A program made the position numbers and the translations under genes. From Phoronis australis (Eukaryota > Phoronida > Phoronidae), in NCBI GenBank assembly GCA_002633005.1, contig NMRA01000127.1:855047-905199 (forward strand): 50,153 nucleotides of DNA, given 5' to 3'. The notes under the pieces were generated by a model. That model did no database searches and had not been told where the DNA came from. It worked only from the letters and a program-made list of their open reading frames with translations. Positions 31,151 to 42,489 of the stretch are shown in pieces (the stretch's first letter is position 1; each line of letters begins with the position of its first letter).

Positions 31151-34100
31151 ATGGAGCACGTCTACGACTTACTACTCGTGTTTGTGATTTCGGTTGTCTG
31201 TGATCACCAAACATATGCAGGTATGCTCTTTATCTACAAAATGCTAGTCTCTCGAAAAAACACTGTTCATTCATGCGTCTCAAAATTGACTGAGGCATTT
31301 CTAGCTGTGCAACTAGTACTTTCTCAGAAATTGTTGAGTTGAACTACACACCAGTGTTTCAAAACCGTATCTTTCGACTCTAGGCGAGCTCCCTTTCTCC
31401 AGATAAAGCTGTTTTTTGTACAGACAGGTTACGTGGTTATAGACGCGCAAAGCGTTTGCCACACTTGTCCATTTAGCAGACGTTTGAGCTTTTAAACACG
31501 CTTTAAGTCCTTTGAGAATTAAAAAGTGTCAAACATTTTATGCGCCCACATATTTATAAGTGGACGCATTATGCCGTCATCTTTGTCCTTCCGTCCGTCC
31601 GTCCGTCCGTCCGTCCGTCCGTCCGGGCGGCGTCCGTCTCTTTGACATACGTTCATGAAATTTGGCACATATGTTCCATTCATGAATGGGACGGCATGAG
31701 CGAACTATCGGACGGATCCTACTGCAGGTGTGCCCCCTAGTGGCAGTTTTAGTTTTTACGCTTACCTTTGTATCTTCAAAGTCCTGAACGGATTTTCATG
31801 AAATTTAGTATGTAGATACTTATTAGTGAGATGACGCTATCTTCCCGTTTTCGAATGGATCGACGTAGTTTGCGCCACCTAGTGGCCATTTTTAATGTTT
31901 TCGAGTCTGTTTTTTGCGTCCCCCCTCTATCAACCAAACCGCTCAAAGGATGATTGTGAAAATTGGCATGTATGTGCTTACTATGAAGAGGACGGTTGAC
32001 GATGATTTTCCGACGATTTTGACTACTGTGGCGCCTCCTAGTGGCGGTTTTGTTTTTTTTTTGCCTATGGCTGTATCTCCTAAACGGTTAGCAGGATCTT
32101 TACGAAATTTAGTAAGTATATTTATATGATGTTAACAATGGACGACGACGACTTTTAGAAAGATCCGACTACCGGTGTGCCCCTTAGAGGCAATTTTATT
32201 TTTTTACGTTTACCTTTGTATCTTCAAAAGTCCTTAGCGGATTTTCATGAAATTTAATATGTAAGCCCCTATTAGTGAGGTGACGCTATCCTTCCGTTTT
32301 TGGATGGATTTCACGTAGTTTTCGCCACCTAGTGGCCATTTTTACTGTTTTCGATTCTGTTTTTTGCGTCCATCCCTCTATCAAGCAAACCGCTCAAAGG
32401 ATGATTGTGAAAATTGGAATGTATGTGCTTACTATAAAGAGGACGGTTGACCATGATTTTCCGACGCTTTCGACTACTGTGGCGCCTCCTAGAGACAGTT
32501 TTGTTTTCGTTGCGTCTATGGCTGTATCTCTTAAACCGTTCGCAGGATGTTTACTTAATTTAGCAAGTGTATTTATATGACGTTGACTACGGATGACGAC
32601 GACTTTCGGACAAATCTGACTACTGCTGTGCCCCCTAGTGGCAATTATATTTTTTTACGTTTGTCTCAGTATCTTCAAAGGTCCTCAACAGATTTTCATA
32701 AAATTTTAAATATAGGCTTCTGACGCCATCTTAATGTTTTTGGATGGAATCGAGGTATTTTGCAACACCTTGTGCCCATTTTTACTGTTTTCAAATCTTT
32801 TTTTGGTGTCCACTCCTGTATCAACCAAATCATTTGAATATTGGCATATATGTTCTCAGTGTGAAGACTACCTTTGATGATGGTGACTGACTACTGTTGC
32901 GCCTCCTAGTGGTAGTTTTGTTTTGTGCCCATAGTTAAATCTCCTAAACCCACTGCAGGATATTTATTAAATTTAGTAAGTGAATTTATATGAAGATAAC
33001 TACAGACGACGACGACTTTCAGGCGGATCCAACGGACACTGTGCCCACTAGTGGCAATTTCATTTTATTCTGTTTTCCTTTGTTTCTCTGAAGTTCCTTG
33101 ACAGATTTTTATGAAATGTGGCATGTTCCTGTTTTTGGTTGGATTGCATGTTTTTGCGCCATCTAGTGGCCATTTGTATGTTACAAATAAATAACCCTAA
33201 AAGCACACCATTTGCAATGCATTCGTGGGTGCATTTCAAGGTTCCGCGTTGCTCTTGTTAAATCACTTCAAAATGGTTAGCTTTAGTCAGCGTGGATTAG
33301 GTTGCATAAAATTTTGAAACATAAAAGTTTTATCAATGCTTGTCCAAAATACGCAATTTGCTACAAGGTGACCTTCGAGGGACGACGGTTCACCGCAACG
33401 TGTGGACTCTCCGGGAAGTGGTGTTGCAAAGAGTTGCATTTGCGTTGCCAACAAATTCCTTTGCCTGTATGATCAGGCCTTCGCATGAATAATTTACACG
33501 ACAATCAGGTCATTGTTGATAGAAAAGTGGCGCGGGAATGTGTGATTGATGTGATTCAGCGTATCCAGCTATGTACTATTAGCCATACAAATACCGCTTC
33601 ATTGTAGGTCCTGTTATTCTCATTTCGAACACCGTCGATGCAACAACCGTGATGAGCGAAATCGTGACAACAAAAACGACTTCACGGGAAGGAAATGGTA
33701 TAACAAGGCCACGTGAAGTTCGTTGTTCTATTGAAATTAACTTTTTTAAATCCCCCAATAACACCGCAACTGATTTGCTTATGGAGGCTTTGGAACACAA
33801 GAACAGTACGGTGTTTGACACCCAAGAGAATTTCATTTGTGAAGAACTGACACGAGCCTTTAAAGATAAATTCAAAAAAGATATAGGAAATCTGAGTTGC
33901 ACTGTTCGTCGTTTCTTTGGAAAGGACGAGATAAGGGCGATAGTTGCCATGGAATTACGAGAAGACCCGAAAGCCGAAGACATATACTCAAAAAGTTGGT
34001 ACTCATTTGGAGATTTGATAACATTTACTCAAGTCCGTTCGCCTTTAGCGTATCATTTGAATCGATCTTTAAGGCAAAATTTTTTCGTTGTGTCTGTTTC

Positions 34101-34686
34101 TGACATAGACGAATGCACAACTACTAAAGAGTGTTCGCCTTTTGCTAACTGCGAATATTCCGAAGGTTATCATTCTTGTGCATGTTCGGAAGGTTACGTT
34201 GACAAGATGAAGGACGGATATCCCGGTCGCACATGCGTAATGCAGTGTTCCCGAATCGTCTGCTATAATGGCGGTTTCTGCAGAGAGGACCCTGACGGTC
34301 ACGGGTCGTGCAGTTGTCCTGTGACGACACAGGGAATGCACTGCGAAATTAGCGATCGCCAAAATTTGAGACGTTGGGAAGTAGCTCTTGTTTCATGCTG
34401 TCTTGCTGCAGTGCTTTTGACTTTACCAATGTTTCTGGTTTACATTTCGTTAAAACGAAAAAAACGCCAACGAAAAAAGTCCACCATGCAATACTTTCGG
34501 AAGAATTTTGGACCCACAGTTGTACCAGTGATTTATGACGATTCAAACACAAACCTAAATGGAAATTTATTCCAATCTGTGTTTCTATTCCAAGGGAGAA
34601 ACGGTTACGTTTTCTTCGGTTACAGCAGTGACCTCGAATGGTACTGGGAACCCGTGGACGATTTTGATTCCGTTATTTCGTTTTAA
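31151..34686 (+). CDS. SEA-like / EGF type I membrane protein, two exons
   Basis: Exon 1 (31151-31220, ATG; donor GCAG|GTATGC) encodes the signal peptide MEHVYDLLLVFVISVVCDHQ. Exon 2 (33608-34686; acceptor TTCATTGTAG) joins in phase to give 382 residues. Residues about 61-150 resemble a SEA domain (ALEHKNSTVFDTQE..., CTVRRFF) without the GSVVV self-cleavage site. A calcium-binding EGF (DIDEC, six Cys) spans about 189-234 and a second EGF (CYNGGFC...CSCP) 237-270. The membrane segment is about 280-305, followed by KRKKRQRKK and an aromatic-rich tail ending VISF. Four N-glycosylation sequons lie in the ectodomain. The 2.4-kb intron contains a ~150-bp-monomer array; a second array lies just 3'. 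SEA-EGF-TM order is common in cell-surface mucins and adhesion proteins. The orthologue is not known to me. Confidence 0.85.
31540..33262 (+). repeat. CTCF-like-core array in the intron (array 1)
   Basis: It opens with the near-perfect hairpin ATGCGCCCACATA...AAGTGGACGCAT (31540-31569), then a (TCCG)n microsatellite (about 31588-31624), then about 3.5 units of a ~450-bp repeat (unit marks at 31740, 32187, 32638 and 33051), each made of three ~150-bp monomers. It ends GTGGGTGCATTTCAAGG, CGCGTTGCTCTTGTTA. The terminal ATGCGCCCAC and GTGGGTGCAT are inverted. Cores on the minus strand fitting the CTCF consensus exactly: 31730-31743, 31872-31885, 32628-32641 and 33156-33169; others are off by one or more. 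Confidence 0.85.
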
Positions 34687-35267
34687 CAGATATGAATTTG
34701 TATTTTACTAACAGTTACAGGCATATTTTTTCTGTTTTATAGTGTATATGTGAGATTTTACGAATTCCAGGCATTTGCTACCTACTCTTATCATTTACTA
34801 ATGTATGAGTTACAGCACATTTTATGAGTTTTAGCTTTGAGCACTAGCTGTCAAAACTAAATTTGACGAGAAAACTTTTAATTTCTTCCGAATGACGTCG
34901 GTTTAACGTTTGAAGTGCTGTTGAACATTATTTCTATATGTTAAGGCATGTTTTAATGGAACTCTGTTGAAATGATTTCAAACACGAAATGTGTAAGCCT
35001 TTATCATCTCAACTTTAAGTTTAAAACTGTTAGCAGTTTGAATATATTTTGTTTGGTCATGAAATTTTTGTCGTTAATAACTTATGAATTTCTACTATAA
35101 TTTGTAACACGTCGTTGTGACAAAAATACTTATTTTCCTTTTGTCTCCTGTATTCTGTGTTGTCGTTAACGTAAGAGATATTTTGTAATTATCTGCTGAT
35201 ACAGTAGGTACATATTTATAAAAACCTCGACAACAGTTTGGAAAATTGCGTTCACTCACCCGTTTTT

Positions 35268-36853
35268 ATGCGCCCACATATTTATATGTGGACGCATTAT
35301 GCCGTCATCTCTGTCCGTCCGTCCGTCCGTCCGTCCGTCCGTCCGTCCGTCCGTCCGGGCGGCGTCCGGCGTCCGGCGTCTGGCGTCCGGCGTCCGCTGC
35401 TCTATCTCCAAAACCCTTTGATATACGTTCATGAAATTTGGCACATATGTTCCATTCATCAATGGGACGGCATGTGCGAACTTTCGGACGGATCCGACTA
35501 CCGGTGTGCCCCCTAGTTGCAATTTTAGTTTTTTACGCTTACCTTTGTATCTTCAAAAGTTTTGAACGGATTTTCATGAAATTTGGTATGTAGGCACCTA
35601 TTAGTGAGATGACGCTATCCTGCCGTTTTCAGATGGATTCGACATAGTTTGCGCCACCTAGTGGCCATTTTTAGTGTTTTCGAGTCTGTTTTTGTGCGTC
35701 CACCCCTCTATCAACCAAACCGCTCAAAGGATGATTGTGAAAATTGGCATGTATGTGCTTACTATGTAGAGGACGGTTGACGATGATTTTCCGACGATTT
35801 CGACTACTGTGGCGCCTCCTAGTGGCAGTTTTTTTTTTTTTGCGCCTATGGCTGTATCTCCTAAACCGTTCGCAGGATCTTTACGAAATTGTGTAAGTAT
35901 ATTTATATGATGTTAACAACGGAAGATGACGACTTTTGGACGGATCCGACTACCGGTGTGCCCCCTAGTGGCAATTTTAGTTTTTTACGCTTACCTTTGT
36001 ATCTTCAAAAGTCCTTAACGGATTTTCATGAAATTTGGTATGTAGGCACCTATTAGTGAGATGACGCTATCCTCCTGTTTTCAGATGGATTCGACATAGT
36101 TTGCGCCACCTAGTGGCCATTTTTACTGTTTTCGAGTCTGTATTTTTGCGTCCACCCCTCTATCAACCAAACCGCTCAAAGGATGATTGTGAAAATTGGC
36201 GTGTATGTGCTTACTATAAGGAAGACAGCTGACAATGATTTTCAGACGATTTGGACTACTGTGGCGCCTCCTAGAGGCAGTGTTGTTTTTTTTTTGCGCC
36301 CATGGCTGTATCTCCCAAACCGTTTGCAGGATCTTTACTAAATTTAGCAAGTATATTTATGTGATGTTGACAACGGACGATGACGACTTTAGGATGATTC
36401 TGACTACCGGTATGCCTCTAGTGGCAATTTTAGTATTTGCCTCTAGTGGCAATTTTAGTATTTTACATTGACCTCTGTATTTTCATAGGTCTTCAAGTGT
36501 ATACTTTGTGTTGCTTCGTGACTATGAAGGAAAAGTTCCAAGTAGAAATTTGTTTCTGCCATTCTAATGCTGTGCTAATCTCGTATGTTGGTAAATTTAT
36601 TTTTAATTCTATGTTTCCGTGGTGCTTTAAGCAACTGGTGTATAGGATGTGCTTGTATTATGAAGATTACTTACATTTTGCCCCTAGCCTATTGAGGAGA
36701 CAATGACCATGCCTTTCCATTTTGCTAAGTACAACATACTACATATATGCCCTCTACTGGCCACTTTATGGTACCAATAAACAACCATAGAAAGGTTACC
36801 GTATGCGGTGCAATTGTGGGCGCATTTCAACGCTCTGTGTTGCTCTTGTTATT
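35268..36853 (+). repeat. CTCF-like-core array 3' of the SEA/EGF gene (array 2)
   Basis: Same orientation and parts as array 1: hairpin ATGCGCCCACATA / TATGTGGACGCAT (35268-35297), (TCCG)n (about 35312-35357), a GGCGTCC-rich patch, then three ~452-bp units (marks 35517, 35969 and about 36420), and the terminus GTGGGCGCATTTCAACGC, GTTGCTCTTGTTA. Exact CTCF-type cores lie at 35651-35664, 35958-35971 and 36103-36116 (minus strand). The units are closer to each other than in array 1, so this copy is younger or more homogenised. Confidence 0.85.
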
Positions 36854-38830
36854 ATTTTATTTTTAAGAAACAATAATTAAATCTACTACTGTTTCTTATA
36901 CTGACCCAACTGGATGACTGAAAACATTCATCGTATTTTATTTTTAATTAAATCATGTTGCATACCAATGAAAAGCCCAGTCATTCTGCTTTCCAACAAT
37001 ATCACACTTTGTCAATAACTATTCCTTGTCTTAAGTAACTTTGCTGCCAGAGGGCGCTTGGTTTCAAAGTTAATGTTGCAAAATCACTTGGAGCTAAATA
37101 TGTATTCAAGTTTCAGCATTCAGGTTTTTCAGTATCAATTGCAGTGCTGATTCCATGGTATTAAAAACTTATGACAATTTGGTAACACTTGGACGCCGTA
37201 TTGAACAACTGACTAACAGACAGTAGTAATAGTCTGACTGATAAACAACAGTGATAGTCTTCTCAGCATAGGGTTGTCGAACCATTCGCAGTCACTGCAG
37301 CGACACATTTTCTTCGCATGCTGTTTACTAGCCAAGCGACGCGTGCTACGTTTGATGGCATTCCACTCCTGAGTCAGTAGACGCCTAAACAAGACACAGT
37401 GTTTGTGTTGGTCACTCGGGCACTTACGGCTCATACTTATTGGTCCCACAGGTGCCGATAGGGTTCAAGTTTGGGCTGCATGCGGGCCATTCCATTTGGA
37501 GCCAGAACACTAGATTTTCACATTTAAAGAAAGCTGCAAACTGGGTACTTCAAACACTGCATAATTACGACTCAAGCTAATCCTGCTAACAGTAGGAGTT
37601 CCATGCCATCAATCAGTGTCTCACCAATAAGCCTGTTTCTAAAAAGCTAACCCCCACATTTTTTTACTCTTTTTAGGACTAGCATGGAGCCGTATCTCTC
37701 AGCGTGAGACAAATATTCCCAAGATGAATATCTGAATTGTTTGGAGTTTCCAACTGAACACACACCTGTATGAATGAGGTACTTTTCGTGATTTCGCTCA
37801 CATGAGGGCGCTTTTGTCCCATTTATTATTCCCGATTTGGTCAGACGATACCGGAGGTGATTGGTGACAGTATCAATTTACGATTGAAATGCATGGTGTT
37901 AAGTTTCAGTTGCTGTTTGTGAAAACACGATTGATCTTGCAAATTACCAGAGTATTACTAACAAAATCGACAATTTTAAATGCTCTCCAAAACGGAGCGT
38001 ACGTAGATGTCAGAATGAAAACTGAGTTTGTTATAATCCTGAATATCCGCAACCTTCGCACAACCTTGCGTATATCACTCCAAAGACATCGGTTTTAGCA
38101 GGTCCTACTCCCCCTTTACTAACGTGGAAAATGCACGTCATTTGTTTACTCTACCCAATTGAATAGTCAAGATGGTGGACAGAAACCGTAGACTCGAGTA
38201 ACGGGAACTAATACATCGGATATTTTCCTGCTGTTTTGACCGATATGTAAAGATATACAGAAAGGGTTGCATCAATGTCCTTGATTCTTCGAGCAGAAAG
38301 CGTTAAGTAAAATCGATTTAATTGATGAAGTGGCCCCAGGCTTGACAAATTCGAAAGGCTTGACATTCCCCAAGATCCAAATATAGTGAATTATATGATT
38401 TAAGAAAAAGCCTATCGTCACATGTGAGTCTACAGCGTACACATTTCTCCAAGACTATATGAATGCTTGTAGTTCTTGATCGGGTGGGTAAGCGACATTG
38501 GCTAAGTTGACATATATTTAATGACCAATGACCACTCACTGCAAGGGTGCGTATGTAGACGTTAAAGTTTGTCATTTGATAACTAAATCTTTGGTGGTAG
38601 GGTGGTCTAAACAACCGAAAATTTCCTAACCAGACATTTTGGGGACCAGTGCATTGAAAGTCCTCCAGCAGCAGCACCTGCAGCAGTCTTCTACACGATC
38701 TTCCATATAACCAACTGGTGTGAAATAGATAAGAGGACATAACTGCTATCACTGTTCACATAAAATAAAGGAATATTATACTGCTGCCAAAAATTTATGA
38801 AAACAGGCTCCACTGAATATAGACCCATTG
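36854..38830. other. stretch without a recognised gene
   Basis: The longest frame is 144 codons on the minus strand (38318-38752), rich in Arg, Cys and Leu, with no recognisable domain and no splice partners. I do not count it as a gene. Confidence 0.4.
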
Positions 38831-38839
38831 GCCTACTTT

Positions 38840-39270
38840 CGAAGCCACAATCACGAATTTCTGTATGTTATACATCGAGACTATCTTTGATCAGCGTGTG
38901 TCCATGAAATCTCTAACAATAATCGAGGGAATTTTAGTCGGAGTCCCCGGAAAAATCGAAATGTTATCTACTGGAGTTGTCCACTGCCTCTAGGCAAATT
39001 ATAATGCAAGCTTTCAATCACAAAAATGCGTTCAAATTGGGCTATGCCCTCCGAGCTGACTATTATTTTTGTGTGTCAAACATCGAGACGAATCACGATC
39101 TTTGATCAGAGTGTGTCCTTGGGTTCTCTAACAATAGTTGCGGTAGAATTCAATCGGGATCCACGGAAAGCTTTTAAAACATGGTGTGGAGCTCAACTGG
39201 AGTTACCCACAGCCTTCAAGGTAAATTACAATGCCTTGTATTCATCCCAAAAATAACGTTCAAATCTTGC
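38840..39270 (+). repeat. two-copy tandem repeat, ~208 bp
   Basis: CATCGAGAC, ATCTTTGATCAG, GTGTGTCC and TCTCTAACAATA recur in order, offset by about 208 bases (CATCGAGA at 38873 and 39081). The copies are clearly diverged. Confidence 0.75.
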
Positions 39271-39490
39271 TTTGCCCCAAGAGGGCCGGAAATGTTATCA
39301 ATCCTAAACAGGTCGTTCAACTGAGAGTATTGACAAATAAGTTCCAACCCATTAATGAATGAAGACAGAATTACTATCCAAATTTTTGTCGACCTTATAT
39401 CATGTGGTGGTTATCCAACATTTCACGTTTGAAACCAATTGCTTTATTTATGGAAACTTTGTACAGTGTATAAGTTAACGTTTCGGCCGA

Positions 39491-39808
39491 AAGTAAAACG
39501 ACCCACCTCCTTTAAAAGCAAGCAAATCCTGCTCCCATTTGCATGTTGTTAGTTAACAGTGATCAGGTGATGAAGATTCAGCCAAGTAAACCAGTTTGCA
39601 ATCGTATAGGCCTGCGAAGAATGGGCACTTGTGACTACCCAAAGCATTTTAACTCGAAATATTGCAGAGGATAACGAGTAATTCTCGAAATACATTATAT
39701 TACTGCATTGATAATATATGCGTCGACATAATATTTCGAATAGACCACGTTCAAACCAATTGTTTAGGAAGCAATCTATAAAATGTATCCATGTTTTGCC
39801 AAAATTGA
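39491..39808 (+). repeat. direct repeat flanking C3, left copy
   Basis: Starts AAGTAAAACGACCCA and ends TTTTGCCAAAATTG. It matches 40039-40348 over its whole length with scattered changes and includes TGCGAAGAATGGGCACTTGT. Confidence 0.85.
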
Positions 39809-39820
39809 CAAATCGTATAC

Positions 39821-40038
39821 TTTTTTGAAGTTCCTGACATAGTTTTCACGCATCAATTCCGTAGCAAAAATAGCATCGCAAGAACGTCACAGCTGATGAC
39901 GTCACATGTAGAGAAGTCTACATTTGAATATTTTCCAGTTTAGAAAGTCGTACATTTCAACGCAATGGAGAGAGAAAGTGTTCTATATTTTGTCAAACAA
40001 CTGAAAATTCGTAAAGAGTAAGTAGTATTTCAAAAGCT
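39821..40038 (+). pseudogene. C3, isolated 5' exon copy of gene C
   Basis: The module contains the conserved CRE (39897-39904), the start ATGGAGAGAGAAAG at 39965, 53 coding bases to 40017 and the GTAAGT donor, all like gene C. A TAG in frame just upstream (near 39941) rules out the longer N-terminus that C and C2 could have. Homology stops within the would-be intron 1 at 40038 where a direct repeat starts. No downstream exon follows, so it is a fragment unless it splices into gene C 4.5 kb away. Confidence 0.7.
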
Positions 40039-40348
40039 AAGTAAAACGAACCATCCCGGTTTAAAGGCAAGTCCTCGCCTGAGCATGTTGTTAGCTGATA
40101 GTCATCAGGTGATGACGATTCAGCCAAGTGAACAAGTTTGCAATCGTATAAGCCTGCGAAGAATGGGCACTTGTGGCTATCCAGAGCATTTCAACTCGAA
40201 ATGTCGCAAAGGATGACGAGTGATTCTCGAAATACTTTGCATTACTGCATTAATAAAATATAAGATTATTAATATTTCGAATAGACGACGTTCAAACCAA
40301 TTGTTTAGCTTGCAATCTATAAAATGTCTCAATGTTTTGCCAAAATTG
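40039..40348 (+). repeat. direct repeat flanking C3, right copy
   Basis: Second copy of 39491-39808, joined directly to the broken intron 1 of C3. Confidence 0.85.
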
Positions 40349-41226
40349 TGCATAGGTCGTCTAAACGCACTATTTTTTCCTCGAAATTGTATATCACATG
40401 AGAAAATTTGATGACCTGACAGATAACATCAATTTCTGTGCATTTCCTGACTTTTGAAAATATATATCTTTCCACATTTAGGGGCCCAGCCATTGAAGGG
40501 GACCATTGAGGACATTCAACTGGCCACCCTTTTTCTGTTTTTACTGACAAATTCTTAAGGAACCGCTCAGGGAGAGAGGACCCAATGTTGGCATCGATTA
40601 CTTCTATTTTCATGGCTTTTATATCGAACAACAGGCTTTCATGTCGAGGAAGGTCTTTTCTTGCAGGGTCACACGACAATGGAATGAAGGGTCATTCTTT
40701 TCCAAGCTTAATGATGTCTAGTCTTTCATCTTTATGTGTCCCATTTCAGACGGGACCTTCTTTCTGTGGGGCGGTTCGGGGGCATTGTCACTTTGTCCCT
40801 CTATACACGTAAATCCGACACTGCCAAGTATTCACGAGGGGAAGTTGAGATTCCAAGTTCCTCAAAAACTGAAAACATTCGTGCACAACGCAACAGTATC
40901 AAAATCTTCGACCCAAAAAACCAAAATGTGAAAAGTACAATAAGGTTGACCGCCATGGAAAAGGTAGAATTTTGAAGAACGTGAAGACCACTATTTGTGA
41001 ATTACACAAAATCATTCTTTCCGACGGTTATTTGTAACATAATGTTACTTTTTGCATAGTATCGCAAGAATAGAATTGGTTTTGAAGATCTTACTAGGAG
41101 TTGTTCGTAAGGAATTCGCACATGTCGAACAGGCTGTCGGGGATACGATTTGTGATGGCCGTGTACATGTCGAACGGGGGTACTCAAAGTAATCGCAATC
41201 ATAAAATTAATAATGATTTTAGCGTG
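40349..41226. other. stretch without a recognised gene
   Basis: A 116-codon minus-strand frame (40329-40679) has ordinary-looking composition (MKIEVIDANIGSSLPERF) but no known domain. Overlapping plus-strand frames look like shadows. Confidence 0.3.
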
Positions 41227-42480
41227 TTTTTTTTTTGGAGTTCAAGTTCAACTCGTGAACGGTTATAGGTACCCCTGAATTGAGCAAAGATCCACCATAA
41301 TACGAATGCTCCATCTCCCATGTCCCCGCCCCTTTTTTAATAAATTTATTGCCCAGACAACATCACGTAACCAGTCTGAGTTTGGGTGACTCAGTTCTGG
41401 CTTTAACAAAAGTATATAATAGCGACTAATAGATATATGAGGCAATAAAATGTAGCTGGAAAGGGGAAAGGGGAGAGGGGGAGGACTTNTAGGTTCTATA
41501 TAAATACGTACAAACATAAATACATATAAAAATAATAATGACAGTACAACTTTGATGATTTCTAGAATACTAATTATAAGCATGCGTGCAGACCTCTCCA
41601 TTTATCCATATTTGTGTACAAGGTATCTGTTAAAATTGTGTTTATAAAAGTTTTTAATTTCAACTTGAAATCCTTAAAAAGGAGAGGCTTTTTTACCTTT
41701 GATGTATGGTAAATGAAGTGAAGTGCAAGTGTATTAATGGTATTGAAAATTAATTTGTGGTTTGTATTAGGGTTTTGAATAGAATCTAATATGTCCCAAA
41801 TCGTAAATATGTACCGGGTATTTAGGGCTTTATTTAAGAGTGTTTGCACTGATTCCCAGAAAGTCCTGACACATGTGCAATAATAAAACATATGAAATAG
41901 AGTCTGTAATTCATCACAATAGGGGCACTTATCAGTATCAACCACCCCTATTTTGTATAAAGTGATATTTGTAAATATTCTTCTATGGGTAAAGAGTTAC
42001 CTGAAGTTTTTTAATTCATTTATTGGGAGGCTGAAGGGTAAAAAATAAATTTCTCTAATTTCTTTTTCATTATAATAATTACTTAACCGCGCATAAGTGT
42101 CGGGCTTTTGTGCAAAAGTATGTATAGTACACTTTTTAAACCAATCTTTACTACAACTGCTATAATTAATTAAATGAAACTTATTATAACCAATAGATAT
42201 TGCTTCTAGTTCACCAAGATGCTTCCTCAATGCACTAACAACAACATTGTATTGGAATATACAAAATTCTTCAGATTGTATTTATTTTTGATAAAATCCC
42301 AACAAAGAATTTTATTTTCATTATCCAGAAAATCTTCAGAAAAACAACTGTCCCGCTTCAAACATTTCCCGACAAAATACGGATTTATTGCTAAGTAAAA
42401 TGTTTTGAATATTCCACAACACTTGTTTGTTAATAGGTATATTCCCCCTGTTACCCCGCAAAAATTTGCAAGCATGCCTG
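41227..42480 (-). mobile_element. L1/Tx1-like LINE, 5'-truncated 3' end
   Basis: Minus-strand frames at 42475-42227, 42230-41997 and 41945-41574 form one decayed ORF2 C-terminus. The first has NPYFVGKCLKRDSCF and DFIKNKYNLKNF, as in the connection region after the reverse transcriptase of L1/Tx1-clade elements. The last has DKCPYCDELQTLFHMFYYC, the cysteine/histidine cluster typical of the end of LINE ORF2. At least two frame shifts separate the parts. About 340 bases of untranslated sequence follow to a run of ten T at 41227-41236, i.e. a minus-strand poly(A) tail. The reverse transcriptase and endonuclease are missing. The single N at 41489 falls in the untranslated part. Confidence 0.85.
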
Positions 42481-42489
42481 CGGAAATTG

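Noticed and set aside
35238-35522. Frames with SVRPSVRPSVRP or DGRTDGRTDGR runs
   Set aside because: These are translations of the (TCCG)n microsatellite in the array.
38318-38752. 144-codon minus-strand frame as a gene
   Set aside because: No start context, domain or exon partner. A frame of this length can occur by chance in 50 kb.
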